Assembly: GCA_018262735.1 (NCBI GenBank)
Contig: JADFDR010000003.1
Coordinates: forward strand, 1 to 38,912
Source of the DNA: Geobacter sp.
GTDB lineage: Bacteria; Myxococcota_A; UBA9160; JADFDR01
Length of the DNA stretch: 38,912 bases
Direction of reading: 5' to 3'
Below the pieces are notes generated by a model. The model ran no database searches, had not been told where the DNA came from, and saw only the letters and a list, made by a program, of their open reading frames with translations. The position numbers and the translations under genes are program-made. This document shows positions 10,001 to 17,547 of this stretch, piece by piece; position 1 is the stretch's first letter; each line of letters opens with the position of its first letter.

Positions 10001-10309
10001 GCCTTCTTCTTAACTGCGACAATTCATAGTGTCATAGCGGCACAACGCGACGGAGCGACGGTCGTCGAGGTAAGTGGTTCGCTGCTTGGCAGCTCACTCG
10101 CGCGTGGCTGGCTCGAACTCGGTGCAGGCGAAACGCCGACCACATGGAAGAAAATCGGCGGAGAAATTCGCGGCAACATCGAGAACGGCGTACTCGGCGC
10201 CATCCCTGCCAGCGAGCTCTCGGGATCGAAAGTCTGGACGATTCGCGCGATCGGGGAGGACAAGAACGGGAAGCGCCGCGAAGCTTGGTTCCGACTCAAC
10301 TTGAGCTAA
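7019..10309 (+). CDS. Multidomain secreted subtilisin-like serine protease (S8)
   Basis: 1096 aa. A signal peptide (residues 1-28, cut after VFA) leads to a helical domain of about 380 residues with a KCVCPKMDC cysteine cluster. A Gly/Pro/Thr-rich linker (about 410-495) follows, then a short region that may be the propeptide, then the S8 catalytic domain. The triad is Asp700 (VIDSGLD), His756 (DGHGTFVTG) and Ser934 (GTSFAAPIVAG), with oxyanion Asn848 (AAGNEG). An acidic insert IDDDGNGYVDD, common in bacterial S8 proteases, may bind calcium. About 100 beta-rich residues end the chain. All catalytic residues are present, so it should be active outside the cytoplasm. ATG 7019 has GGAGAG six bases upstream and the signal peptide starts there; ATG 6959 would add 20 basic residues. 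The N-terminal helical domain is not one I recognise. Confidence 0.9.
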   Translation: MRNYILPLLWLLAFTFLPNGIFVGNVFADDDVTVDMKQSEIPKDNSDLEAIQNFAQQLQSQKCVCPKMDCDAAHRTLQKLADLQGYLEGMLASLRDANDDHMAHFKALAEQGKLTNEQLGRTILALGVQEFLHNMGSALLDIASITSFFNEIAEDPSKLASKKPLEIIENLDKFYEAVKDYESAVTNLSSSLTGQKIEGPVGNLTPDVLGIGKDALNDHKSTISDAISVLKDVHEKGGDVREAFKKPGGPASAIGQIAGRYLKAYSAKQMEERMQYLKDLEGDLAASDLSQAQAFREMQKVQTRRFMAEDTLEAVRAALSSFAACAAKAGCGPYTLVRPQLPNFNTEVPGANGKVKKNWGTALRYYNEALAALRSDLSLPAIEERVPCNPTPIGDKIKIGFDTPVWCNFGGGSTPVPPFGGDDGSTPPPTSGPGDGIGIPTGGGGTPTTPGGTPQIPGGPPTHPGGTGTTTRPPGTTSKPNDDDPRDGDPTTPPPVIVKATKTALATGAQAVAVQGALLKIETPAPALPLAGNTAPDTGFNESPQQGVTGPDGQAKLGSGTPNGVTPVVVGVDLTPQSSMMVTLGGNNPRAALHPDLHQYWKRSFLLNSQTVAVLFYPQEMGQTVARLIRESANVTHSEINYCREKEGTPNDPYLLSKGSWKQNYDDQWGIKRVGFTTDADSAWNSVGEKPASVVVAVIDSGLDWNHKDFAWENIWQNPGEIPDNGIDDDGNGYVDDAIGWDFFHGSNKPWDYDGHGTFVTGIIAATQNNVTGIAGINPHAKIMVLKALNSFGHTRASFIAEAVLYAANHGAQVINLSVGGKNRTRAEEQAISYALSKGIVVVVAAGNEGTDVADFGPASLEGVITVTATDPNDKRAMFANWGSGIDIAAPGVDILSLRGRRTDLMRDLPGTDYQPDSAFVGSDKRYFRASGTSFAAPIVAGTASLLISKNPNLRAEQVKRILLHSAKDIETPGIDQLTGYGLLDAKAALAADPAFFLTATIHSVIAAQRDGATVVEVSGSLLGSSLARGWLELGAGETPTTWKKIGGEIRGNIENGVLGAIPASELSGSKVWTIRAIGEDKNGKRREAWFRLNLS

Positions 10310-10409
10310 GAAGTCTCCGACTCATGAATGCGCATTGATTTGTCACCGACGGAAAACATCCGTATAACTTGCAAAAAAGTCCGTTCATGGAATGGCTCGG
10401 AAGCTTCTT
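10308..10409 (-). repeat. Dispersed palindromic repeat, copy B
   Basis: Starts within the subtilase stop codon. Ends AAGAAGTCTCCGA and TCGGAAGCTTCTT are near-perfect complements. On the minus strand the core reads TGTTTTCCGTCGGTGACAAA. This is the most diverged interior of the six, but its terminal stem is kept. It is in direct orientation with copy C, 53 nt away. Confidence 0.82.
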
Positions 10410-10462
10410 GACGGCCCGATCTTCGATACGCGACATAAAAAAGTGTCGAACGATTTTGCATA

Positions 10463-10573
10463 GGAAGACTCTGATTCATTCCACTTTATGAATGTTGACT
10501 GATTTCCCACCGATGGAAAGCCTCAACCCTGGTTTGTGAGAGTGCTCAAAAAATGGAATTGATCAGAGGTTCC
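10463..10573 (-). repeat. Dispersed palindromic repeat, copy C
   Basis: Ends GGAAGACTCTGATTC and GATCAGAGGTTCC pair with few mismatches. On the minus strand the core is CTTTCCATCGGTGGGAAATC. The internal stem has CTCTCAC facing GTGGGA, where other copies have TTTTTCAC facing GTGAAAAA, so both sides have changed while pairing (one G-U) is kept. It lies in the gap between convergent subtilase and glcF. Confidence 0.88.
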
Positions 10574-10625
10574 ATCGAGCCAAAGTGGGTTCACAAAACG
10601 CAACTTCCGTCTTGGCAAGGAAGGA

Positions 10626-11963
10626 TTATTCCTGGCGTGAGTACGCTTCGGCAAGAATTTCGATGGGGTGCAAAGTGCGTATCGAAAGCCCACGTTGCGC
10701 AAAACCGGCACGAAACTGCAAGAGGCAGCCCGGATTCCCCGTTACGACGACATCGGGATTTGCCCTTTCGATCGACGCAAGTTTGCGTCGCCAAACGGCA
10801 TCGGCCATTTCGGGATGTGTAAGATTATAAATTCCCGCAGCACCACAACAGGCTGCAGCGTCTTCTTGCTCGACGAGTTGCAAACCGGGAATTTGCCGAA
10901 GGAGCGCACGTGGCGCATCGACAACGCGTTGGCCGTGAAACAAGTGACATGAATCGTCGTAGCAAACGCGAAGCCTCATTTCGCGGCTTGGTTTTTCGAT
11001 ACCCTGTGCGTACAAAAACTCCGAAATATCGCGTATCGAATGCGCAAGCCAACTCCAGGACTCTCGCTGCCTCGGCGATGCCGTCGAACCCTCTCCGTCG
11101 TCGCAAAGCCAATTTTCACAATCGCGCAGCGCCGCCCCGCACCCCGCCGAATCGACGATGACATACTCCACTTGGGCATCGCGAAACGCGCGCACGTTTT
11201 GCTCCAAAAGCTCGCGCGCAGTTTCAAGATCTCCCGAATGCGCGTGCAACGCTCCACAACACACTTGGGTGTCTGGCACAATCACTTCGAAACCGTTCTG
11301 CGCCAACACATGAAGACTCGCACGCTGCACCGAACCAAAAAATTCAGGCAAAACGCAGCCCACGAAATAACCCACCCGCGCTCGCCGCTTTCCGCGAGCA
11401 ACAAACGAAGTGGCAAGAGGAGCACGCAAACGGGGCGGTGCGATCGGCGGTAGAAAATCGATCCGTCGTTGCCAACGCGACGGAAGCAACAGACGCAACG
11501 CAGCAAGAACGCGAAAGCGTTGCAGTCCGTGCAAAACATTCACGACAAAACGCAAGCGACGACGATTCGGAACGATCTTCTGCAACACAAAAATTTCGAT
11601 TCTCTTTGCAATGCCCTGATGAAGGCCACGCCCTCTTGCTTCCGCGCGCATCGTCTCAAGCAGATCTTCAAAGCGCACTCCCGACGGACATGCCGTTTCG
11701 CAAGCACGACAGCCCAAACAAAGATCCATCGCCTCCAAAACAAGCTCGGAAAATTCAATGCGATTCTCCACGACGCCGCGCATCAAGTAAATGCGTCCGC
11801 GTGGCGATGCGATTTCATTTCCCGTTTCTCGATAAGTTGGACACGTTGGCAGGCAAAGGCCGCAGTGAACACAATCAAGTGTTAACTGCGAAATTTTTTT
11901 CATTCGCGCAGGATCGCTTCCATGACACGCAAAACCGTCGCAAGAGTTTCCGCCCGCTCGCAT
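10626..11963 (-). CDS. glcF: Glycolate oxidase iron-sulfur subunit
   Basis: Electron-transfer subunit of membrane-associated glycolate oxidase, which with GlcD and GlcE oxidises glycolate to glyoxylate. The protein is 445 aa. Two [4Fe-4S] ferredoxin motifs are near the N-terminus (CVHCGLCLPTCP and CLGCRACETACP). Two cysteine-rich CCG blocks follow (GCVLPEF with VCCGALH, and CYDDSCH with AACCGAAG). Final gene of glcD-glcE-glcF. The start overlaps the glcE stop as TGATG and GGGGAAG lies upstream, so I prefer 11963. A start at ATG 11903 (MKKISQL) would remove 20 residues that carry no motif and is also possible. No glcC-type regulator adjoins; a TetR-type gene lies farther upstream. Confidence 0.92.
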   Translation of the reverse strand: MRAGGNSCDGFACHGSDPARMKKISQLTLDCVHCGLCLPTCPTYRETGNEIASPRGRIYLMRGVVENRIEFSELVLEAMDLCLGCRACETACPSGVRFEDLLETMRAEARGRGLHQGIAKRIEIFVLQKIVPNRRRLRFVVNVLHGLQRFRVLAALRLLLPSRWQRRIDFLPPIAPPRLRAPLATSFVARGKRRARVGYFVGCVLPEFFGSVQRASLHVLAQNGFEVIVPDTQVCCGALHAHSGDLETARELLEQNVRAFRDAQVEYVIVDSAGCGAALRDCENWLCDDGEGSTASPRQRESWSWLAHSIRDISEFLYAQGIEKPSREMRLRVCYDDSCHLFHGQRVVDAPRALLRQIPGLQLVEQEDAAACCGAAGIYNLTHPEMADAVWRRKLASIERANPDVVVTGNPGCLLQFRAGFAQRGLSIRTLHPIEILAEAYSRQE

Positions 11964-13279
11964 CACAGCTTCCCCATACCGCGTCCCGGATTGAGCAAAA
12001 GATGGGGATCCAATTTGCGCTTCAATTCGTGCATGAGATCAAGATTTGGGATTTTATCTCCGTAAACATCGATCTCGCGTTTGCAAACCACAGCGTTCGC
12101 TGCCGGAACTTCTTCCAAAAAAACCGCAGCCGAAGTTTGTTGCGCAAGATCGCAACATTTTTGCCATAGCATGCGCATCGTCTGTGCAGCACTCGCTGCA
12201 TGCATCGGAATCGGGATCCAGGCCCAGAGCAGGGTCGCACCCACGCCGGGACAAATCAAAACTTCCGCATCAAGTGCATGCAACGCCTTTCGCAAAGAAC
12301 ACAATTTTGAGTTGGAAGCTGCGAAACGAACTCGTACCCGATCCGCTGCGCAGCCCGTCGAGCGAGCGCTACGCATTCTTCCCGCCGCCGTCGCATCCAT
12401 TTCCTGGATCGAAGCCATTCCTCGCAGCCAACTTGTATCCGCCTCGATATTTTCAACGTCTCCCGCAAACCCAACACCGAGTACGGCATCGGCAGTTGCG
12501 AGTTCGGGAGAAAATCGCGCGACCAGTGCGCGATCCATTCCCATGACCGAAGCCACCGTCGGTCGACGTGCCAGCGCCAGAGCGAGCGACTCCAGCCCGT
12601 CTTCCGCCGCAACGAGAAAAGAAATCGCGGCTTCGGCTTTCGGTCGCAATCGCAACCAGCTACGTGTCATCACGCCAAGAGAACCGCAAGATCCAACGTA
12701 GAGTTTGTTGAGATCGTAACCCGTGACATTTTTTACAACGCGCCCACCGCAACGCACTGCGCCACCATCGGCCAAAACCAAATCGAGACCGAGAACGCAA
12801 TGCTTCGGAAATCCCGATCGTAACCAGCTTGCTCCACTCCATGCTAACGCCAGAGTTCCTCCGACACTACTTTGCGTCGATGCAGCTTCAAGCGGAAGCT
12901 CCCATCCTTCGCGCTGCACAATTTCTTGCAGTTCCGCCACGCGCATTCCCGCACCAGCTTGCACAACACCCTCTTCGGGTTCAAAAACGTGCAACTGCGC
13001 AAGGCGTGTCGTCGAAAGCAGCACCGCATCGCCCCGCAACAAATTTCCTTGCGTAAGACGCGTTGCATTCCCTGCAACGAGCGACGGAATTCGATTTGCG
13101 TGAAGCACAGACATCGCCTCGCAAAGCGCACTCTCGTCTTCGGGATACAAAACCCATTTCGGCGCCATACCCTCGACAAAAGGTGAAGCAGACATCATCT
13201 CGATCGACGGTGACAAACTCGCAAGACAGTTCTCGAGCCGACTCAAAAAGGAAATCTCGAATTGCGCTTCGTGTTGCAT
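11963..13279 (-). CDS. glcE: Glycolate oxidase FAD-binding subunit
   Basis: Accessory FAD subunit of glycolate oxidase, 438 aa, acting with GlcD and GlcF. The N-terminal half is a FAD-binding type 4 (PCMH) domain with the phosphate-loop region SLVAGNATRL, QSSVGGTLAL and the segment GGRVVKNVTGYDL, which is characteristic of GlcE. The C-terminal part is shorter than in GlcD, as usual, and ends NPGRGMGKL. ATG 13279 is chosen: GGGGAAG lies just before it, and upstream sequence in the same frame lacks family character. About 100 nt without a gene separates it from glcD; glcF follows with a one-base overlap. Confidence 0.92.
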   Translation of the reverse strand: MQHEAQFEISFLSRLENCLASLSPSIEMMSASPFVEGMAPKWVLYPEDESALCEAMSVLHANRIPSLVAGNATRLTQGNLLRGDAVLLSTTRLAQLHVFEPEEGVVQAGAGMRVAELQEIVQREGWELPLEAASTQSSVGGTLALAWSGASWLRSGFPKHCVLGLDLVLADGGAVRCGGRVVKNVTGYDLNKLYVGSCGSLGVMTRSWLRLRPKAEAAISFLVAAEDGLESLALALARRPTVASVMGMDRALVARFSPELATADAVLGVGFAGDVENIEADTSWLRGMASIQEMDATAAGRMRSARSTGCAADRVRVRFAASNSKLCSLRKALHALDAEVLICPGVGATLLWAWIPIPMHAASAAQTMRMLWQKCCDLAQQTSAAVFLEEVPAANAVVCKREIDVYGDKIPNLDLMHELKRKLDPHLLLNPGRGMGKL

Positions 13280-13378
13280 TGCTTCCCCGCTTTGTACTAC
13301 GTACTTTCGCGAACACTCTCCGCCAAGGAACGGTGCGCATCCTCTTGTCGCGCGCATCTTCCTGCCTAACGCATCTGC

Positions 13379-14809
13379 CTATCGCAAATGCGGATTCGAC
13401 TCGACACAAGATCGTGTTGACGGCAGAACCTTCGATGGATTGCAAAGCTTTGCAGGATCGAACACTGCACGCACAGCTTCCATCGTCGCAAGATCTCGAT
13501 CCGAAAAAAGAAGCCGCAAAAACTCGCGCTTCTCATGCCCAATGCCATGCTCGCCACTGATACTTCCCCCGACCGCTACGCAGTAACGTAAAATTTCCTC
13601 TCCTGCGGCGAGCACACGCTGCAATTCGTCGGCATTACGCCGATCGAAAGAAATGTTCGGATGCAAATTCCCGTCACCTGCATGAAATACATTGGAAAGT
13701 GTCAGACGATAGCGGTCGCCAATCTCGCAAACTTTCTTCAATACCTCTGGCAATTTCGTACGCGGCACCACGGCATCGTGCACATAAACATCCGGCGCAA
13801 TGCGGCCCATGGCGCCAAACGCGCTTTTTCGGGCGCGCCAAAATCCCAGTCGCTCTTGAGCATCACGCGCCACGGAAACATTTCGGGCACCGCTTGCCTG
13901 CATCAACACTTGAATGCGTTGAACATGACGTGCCAGACTCGGCGCCGGGCCATCGAGTTCGACCAAGAGCACGGCGCCGGCGTCCGTCGGAAGTCCGCCC
14001 GAATAAACGCTTGCTTCAATTGCGCAAATCGTGCGTTGATCCATGATTTCCAGGGCAGAGGGCACAATGCCGGATCGAAGGATCCGCGTCACGGCATCGC
14101 ACGCCGTGACCAACTCCTCAAAGACCACAAGCAAAGTTTCGACTTGTTCCGGCCGCTCGGTGAAACGCACGACCGCCTGCGTGATGACGCCAAGCGTTCC
14201 CTCGCTCCCCGTCAGCAAACCCGCAAGATCAAATCCACTCGCAAACCCCGACGGAGAACCGAACCGACGCAGTGTGCCATCGGGCAAAACTACTTCGAGT
14301 GCGAGTACGTGCTCGGTCGTCGCGCCATACTTAAAAGTGTGTGGACCTCCCGAATTTTCAGCGATGTTGCCTCCGATGCTGCATGCGAGCTGACTCGACG
14401 GATCAGGCGCAAAGAACAATCCATGCGAAGCGACGGCCTTCGACAAATCAGCATTGATGACGCCGGGTTCGATCACGGCGTATCGATCCTCCACATTTAC
14501 ATCCAGGATTCGATTCATCCTCGAGCACTCGAGGATCACTGCACCGTCGGCGGGAAGCGCACCGCCAGAAAGTCCTGTGCCAGCTCCTCGCGGAACGAAG
14601 GGAACGCCCCAGGCGCCACATAGTTTCACGATGGAAACCACTTGTTCGCAATTTTCGGGAAGCACCACAGCACTCGGCATGCCTGCGTGAACAGCAAGCG
14701 CATCGCACTCATAGGGCAAAAGCTGTTCGGGCTCGAGCAACAGACAATCTCTCGCCACGATTTGACGCAAAGCCTCGACAAACGCAAATTTGTGTCGACT
14801 CACGTGCAT
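13379..14809 (-). CDS. glcD: Glycolate oxidase catalytic FAD subunit
   Basis: Oxidises glycolate (and related 2-hydroxy acids) at a bound flavin; 476 aa, near the family length of about 480-500. The FAD-binding type 4 domain shows PRGAGTGLSGGALP, SIGGNIAENSGG and TGSEGTLGVIT. The C-terminal FAD-oxidase domain shows HAGDGNLHPN and GEHGIGHEK, which contain residues of the active-site histidine cluster. First gene of glcD-glcE-glcF. ATG 14809 has GGGTGA just upstream; a TTG at 14827 is an in-frame alternative. Repeat copy D lies 25 nt upstream, so if transcription starts farther back the element would be part of the leader. D-lactate dehydrogenase is a related activity that cannot be excluded, but adjacent glcE and glcF favour glycolate. 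Confidence 0.92.
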   Translation of the reverse strand: MHVSRHKFAFVEALRQIVARDCLLLEPEQLLPYECDALAVHAGMPSAVVLPENCEQVVSIVKLCGAWGVPFVPRGAGTGLSGGALPADGAVILECSRMNRILDVNVEDRYAVIEPGVINADLSKAVASHGLFFAPDPSSQLACSIGGNIAENSGGPHTFKYGATTEHVLALEVVLPDGTLRRFGSPSGFASGFDLAGLLTGSEGTLGVITQAVVRFTERPEQVETLLVVFEELVTACDAVTRILRSGIVPSALEIMDQRTICAIEASVYSGGLPTDAGAVLLVELDGPAPSLARHVQRIQVLMQASGARNVSVARDAQERLGFWRARKSAFGAMGRIAPDVYVHDAVVPRTKLPEVLKKVCEIGDRYRLTLSNVFHAGDGNLHPNISFDRRNADELQRVLAAGEEILRYCVAVGGSISGEHGIGHEKREFLRLLFSDRDLATMEAVRAVFDPAKLCNPSKVLPSTRSCVESNPHLR

Positions 14810-15128
14810 CGGTTCACCCAAATCCAAAACTGAAGGAGCTTCTGATCAATTCCATTTTTCGAGTTTTTCACAAACCATGACTGATGTTTCCCGTCGGTGA
14901 AAAACCAACTCGCATGGACAAAGCGAGATGGATCAGAAGCTCCTCAAATCAAAACGCAAAATCGGTTCTACTCAAAAGCCAAGAGGCCAAACGCATTGAA
15001 AGGGATTCTCTCTCAAAACGATCGGCCAATTTGTAGGAAAAACCTCGAAGAAGTGTCACGATACGCGCGCAAAGCGTGCTTCTCTCCTGCGCCGCACGCG
15101 ACTTCACGCTCGGAGGGAACCTTGCGAA
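14810..15128. other. Gap between the TPR-zincin gene and glcD, holding repeat copy D
   Basis: The left part is filled by repeat copy D (14835-14943). The remainder, 14944-15128, contains no gene and no clear terminator. The glcD promoter should be here unless transcription enters from upstream; I cannot identify convincing boxes. Confidence 0.6.
14835..14943 (+). repeat. Dispersed palindromic repeat, copy D (best-preserved stem)
   Basis: GGAGCTTCTGATC (14835-14847) and GATCAGAAGCTCC (14931-14943) are perfect 13-bp inverted ends. Inside, TTTTTCAC pairs with GTGAAAAA, flanked by CGAG and CTCG. The core is TGTTTCCCGTCGGTGAAAAA. It is used here as the reference orientation for the family. The terminal stem differs in sequence from copy C (AGCTTC against AACCTC) but stays paired on both sides. 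Confidence 0.9.
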
Positions 15129-16193
15129 TCAAACGAGTCCGAGACGTTCCAGATCCTCGGCGTCGAGACCAAGAAAATGCCCGACTTCGTGTTTGATCGT
15201 GAGCTGAATCTGCGCTGCAAGCTCCGTCTCGTTTCGACAGACTTTTTCGAGATTCTTCTTGAACAGCGTCAGACGTCCACTGCCACGCGAGATCTTTCGT
15301 CCAAAAAGAAATCCGGGCTTCGAACGCGGCTCTTCAGCTTCGGGAGGCGGCCCTTCGTAAATCCCAAGCAACTGCGGCGACACTTTTTCGCGATCGATCA
15401 ATTCTTGCGCTGGGAAATCCTGCACGTCGACTTCGACCTCTCCCAAAAATTCGCGAATCGAACGTGGCAAGTTGCCAAGCGAGCTACTCACGATTTCGCG
15501 AAAACGCGGCAAGTCGAGCGTCAGAGGACGAGGATAATGATCCGGGTCGAGTGCATCTGCGCGAACAAACGCATCTTCTGCGGCTTGCTCAAGATTCATC
15601 CGTTCAAGCACCAACCCAAGGTGATACAAGGCATGACCTGAATCGGGTTCAAGTGCAATCGCTCGTTCCAGACACTGCTTCGCGGCTTCGAGCTGACTCG
15701 TTTCGAAAAGAATCTGACCCTCGAACGCACGATAAATTCCGACGTCGCCCGCCGCACGCAATGCGCGACGCACCAAAAAAAGCGCACCGGGCAAGTTATC
15801 AAGATAGAAGAAGGCTTTCGACTTGAGGTAGTAAACTTCGGCTTCGAGCATCCGATCGAGCTGCGGCAAATCGGGCGAGCCCTCGAGCAGTGCATCGCAG
15901 CGAAGCAGCGCTTGCTCATGCTCTCCAAACTCTTCGACCAAAAGCTCTGCACGATTCAAATGTGCAGTGATGAACTTCGGATCGGCAGAGGCCGCCAAAT
16001 CAAATTCGTGTAGAGCTTCCTCCACATGACCCGCGTCCCAAAGGATTTCGCCACGCCCGTTATGCGCCTCTGCACCGTCGGGCTGCGCTTTCAACGCTTC
16101 ATTGAGCCAAGCCAGTGCTTCGTCGGTACGACCGCCGTGCGATGCCTCCATCGCCTGGTCAAGGCAATCCCAGTATCGATCCTTGTCTTTCAT
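15129..16193 (-). CDS. TPR protein with C-terminal minimal zincin (MMP-like) metallopeptidase domain
   Basis: 354 aa. Residues about 1-230 form tandem tetratricopeptide repeats (typical phrases: AHNGRGEILWDAGHVEEAL, given for type, and ALYHLGLVLERMNLEQAAEDAF). Residues about 240-354 match the small zincin family PF06262: an FLGEVEVDV segment, LLGIYEG, and the metal site HEVGH (His335, Glu336, His339) followed by LGLDAEDL. Many family members are stand-alone proteins of about 120 aa, so the TPR fusion is notable. No signal peptide is seen, so it is probably cytoplasmic. Substrate unknown. Only a weak AAGGA is seen upstream of the start. A terminator-like hairpin ends about 24 nt before the ATG, leaving little room for a promoter. 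Confidence 0.85.
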   Translation of the reverse strand: MKDKDRYWDCLDQAMEASHGGRTDEALAWLNEALKAQPDGAEAHNGRGEILWDAGHVEEALHEFDLAASADPKFITAHLNRAELLVEEFGEHEQALLRCDALLEGSPDLPQLDRMLEAEVYYLKSKAFFYLDNLPGALFLVRRALRAAGDVGIYRAFEGQILFETSQLEAAKQCLERAIALEPDSGHALYHLGLVLERMNLEQAAEDAFVRADALDPDHYPRPLTLDLPRFREIVSSSLGNLPRSIREFLGEVEVDVQDFPAQELIDREKVSPQLLGIYEGPPPEAEEPRSKPGFLFGRKISRGSGRLTLFKKNLEKVCRNETELAAQIQLTIKHEVGHFLGLDAEDLERLGLV

Positions 16194-16217
16194 TTGCTTG
16201 CGTTGATCCTTGTGCCG

Positions 16218-16241
16218 AAAATAAAAACGCCGGGCCGGCGT
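16218..16241 (-). terminator. Terminator-like hairpin between the TetR gene and the TPR-zincin gene
   Basis: On the minus strand ACGCCGG and CCGGCGT form a tight GC-rich stem followed by TTTTATTTTC. It fits a Rho-independent terminator for the TetR gene, about 110 nt after its stop. It also lies directly before the TPR-zincin start, so it could act in that gene's leader. Confidence 0.8.
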
Positions 16242-16351
16242 CGCGTGGGCTCAGCATAGCAGAAGCCTGCGTCCGCCAAGGGCTAAGCGACTTCGAGGGA
16301 AGATCAACGTAAAGCATTGAATTCATTGAACTCTTGCGAGAACAACCACGC

Positions 16352-16993
16352 CTACTTTTCTTGTCGTGAAAGCGAAAAAGGTGCGGAAAGAAGTTCGGGA
16401 CGGACGGAGCGGACGCGATCGTCGAGAATGGCCTCCGCAATTTCGGCGACCCACGCCACGCGATCCATGGAAAGCCGCTCCCCCGTCACGAGTTGCACAT
16501 AACCATGCACGGCGGCCCAACTGAGCGCTGTCTCACGATCCGGATCGCTTGGCCGAAACACGCCCGACTCAATCCCCCGTACATAAAGCGAGCGCACAAG
16601 CATCCAAACCCGAAACGCACTTTGCAATGCTTCAACACTGTATCGTGTCGAGAGTGTCGACAATGTATTTTCCTGAAACATCAGGCGATACAACTCGGGA
16701 TGATCCAAACCAAAACGGATATAGCGCCGACCGGCCTCTTTCAACGCAACATCAAGATCTGCGATTCCGACGATACTTTCCATTTCCTTCGAAAGACGAT
16801 CAAAGCCATGCAAAGCAATTTCTTTGATCAACTCTTCCTTGTTCTCGAAGTGCAGATAAATTGTCGCCGAGGAATAACCAAGATTCTCGGCAAGCGAACG
16901 CATCGTCACGCGTCCCGGCCCCTCTCGGTATACGATTCCAATCGCCTCTTCCAAAATTTTATTGCGTAACTCGGAATTCCCTGTACGGCGCAT
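16352..16993 (-). CDS. TetR/AcrR-family transcriptional regulator
   Basis: 213 aa. The N-terminal TetR DNA-binding domain spans about residues 8-55, with the recognition helix region MRSLAENLGYSSATIYLHF followed by ENKEELI. The C-terminal ligand domain (HPELYRLMF, LSWAAVHGYVQLVTGE) resembles the WHG-type TetR C-domain. It probably represses one or more nearby promoters upon loss or gain of a small ligand, but the target is unknown. A 550-nt gene-free stretch with an inverted repeat lies upstream, which may hold its operator. The nearest divergent gene is the FAD oxidoreductase beyond the tRNA; downstream genes are TPR-zincin and glcDEF. No direct evidence ties it to glycolate. Confidence 0.9.
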   Translation of the reverse strand: MRRTGNSELRNKILEEAIGIVYREGPGRVTMRSLAENLGYSSATIYLHFENKEELIKEIALHGFDRLSKEMESIVGIADLDVALKEAGRRYIRFGLDHPELYRLMFQENTLSTLSTRYSVEALQSAFRVWMLVRSLYVRGIESGVFRPSDPDRETALSWAAVHGYVQLVTGERLSMDRVAWVAEIAEAILDDRVRSVRPELLSAPFSLSRQEK

Positions 16994-17547
16994 GCCCCTC
17001 CCGCCTCCTGTCTTCGATCGACTCCGAAAAGTCCGTGCGACTTTTCATTCCTTGCCGCGCAGCTCAAAGGCGACCGTTTTGCGGTAGCGACCTTGGGTTT
17101 GATTTGCCCTTCGAACCCAATGCAAAACGTCCTTGCAAGAGCTGTCCGCCGGTACGGCTTCAAGCCCTTTTCCTTTTCACTCATCTTGTTGAGATTGCGC
17201 GGCTCCCCAGACTCAAAACTCGGGTTTCGAAAGTATCATTGCAGCACTTTCGGTCAACGGCGGGTCTGCATTTTTATGACGAGAACGTCTTTATTTTCAA
17301 TCGCTTACAGATGTGGTGTTCAACCTACAACTTGAAAAAAACCAAAGGAAAACAATCGTCTTCGGGGCAAGATGGGAGCGAAATTTCCGATGAGACCTAC
17401 ACGCCTTCTGCAAAATTCCACTGCAAAAAATGTGTACAAGCCAGGAAAGAAATGCCGGCAACGACAGGAAGAGAGATGCGCCGGAAAAGAACAAGAAGCG
17501 CGAAACGCTCCCTCATCAAAAATTCATGAAACACAAAAGATGCAAGT
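16994..17547. other. 554-nt gene-free region upstream of the TetR gene
   Basis: No reading frame on either strand looks like a gene. TTGGGTT (17093-17099) and AACCCAA (17114-17120) form a 7-bp inverted repeat about 100 nt upstream of the TetR start; it could be an operator or a small hairpin. The part nearest the tRNA is A/T-rich on alternating strands and may carry its terminator. Confidence 0.5.
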
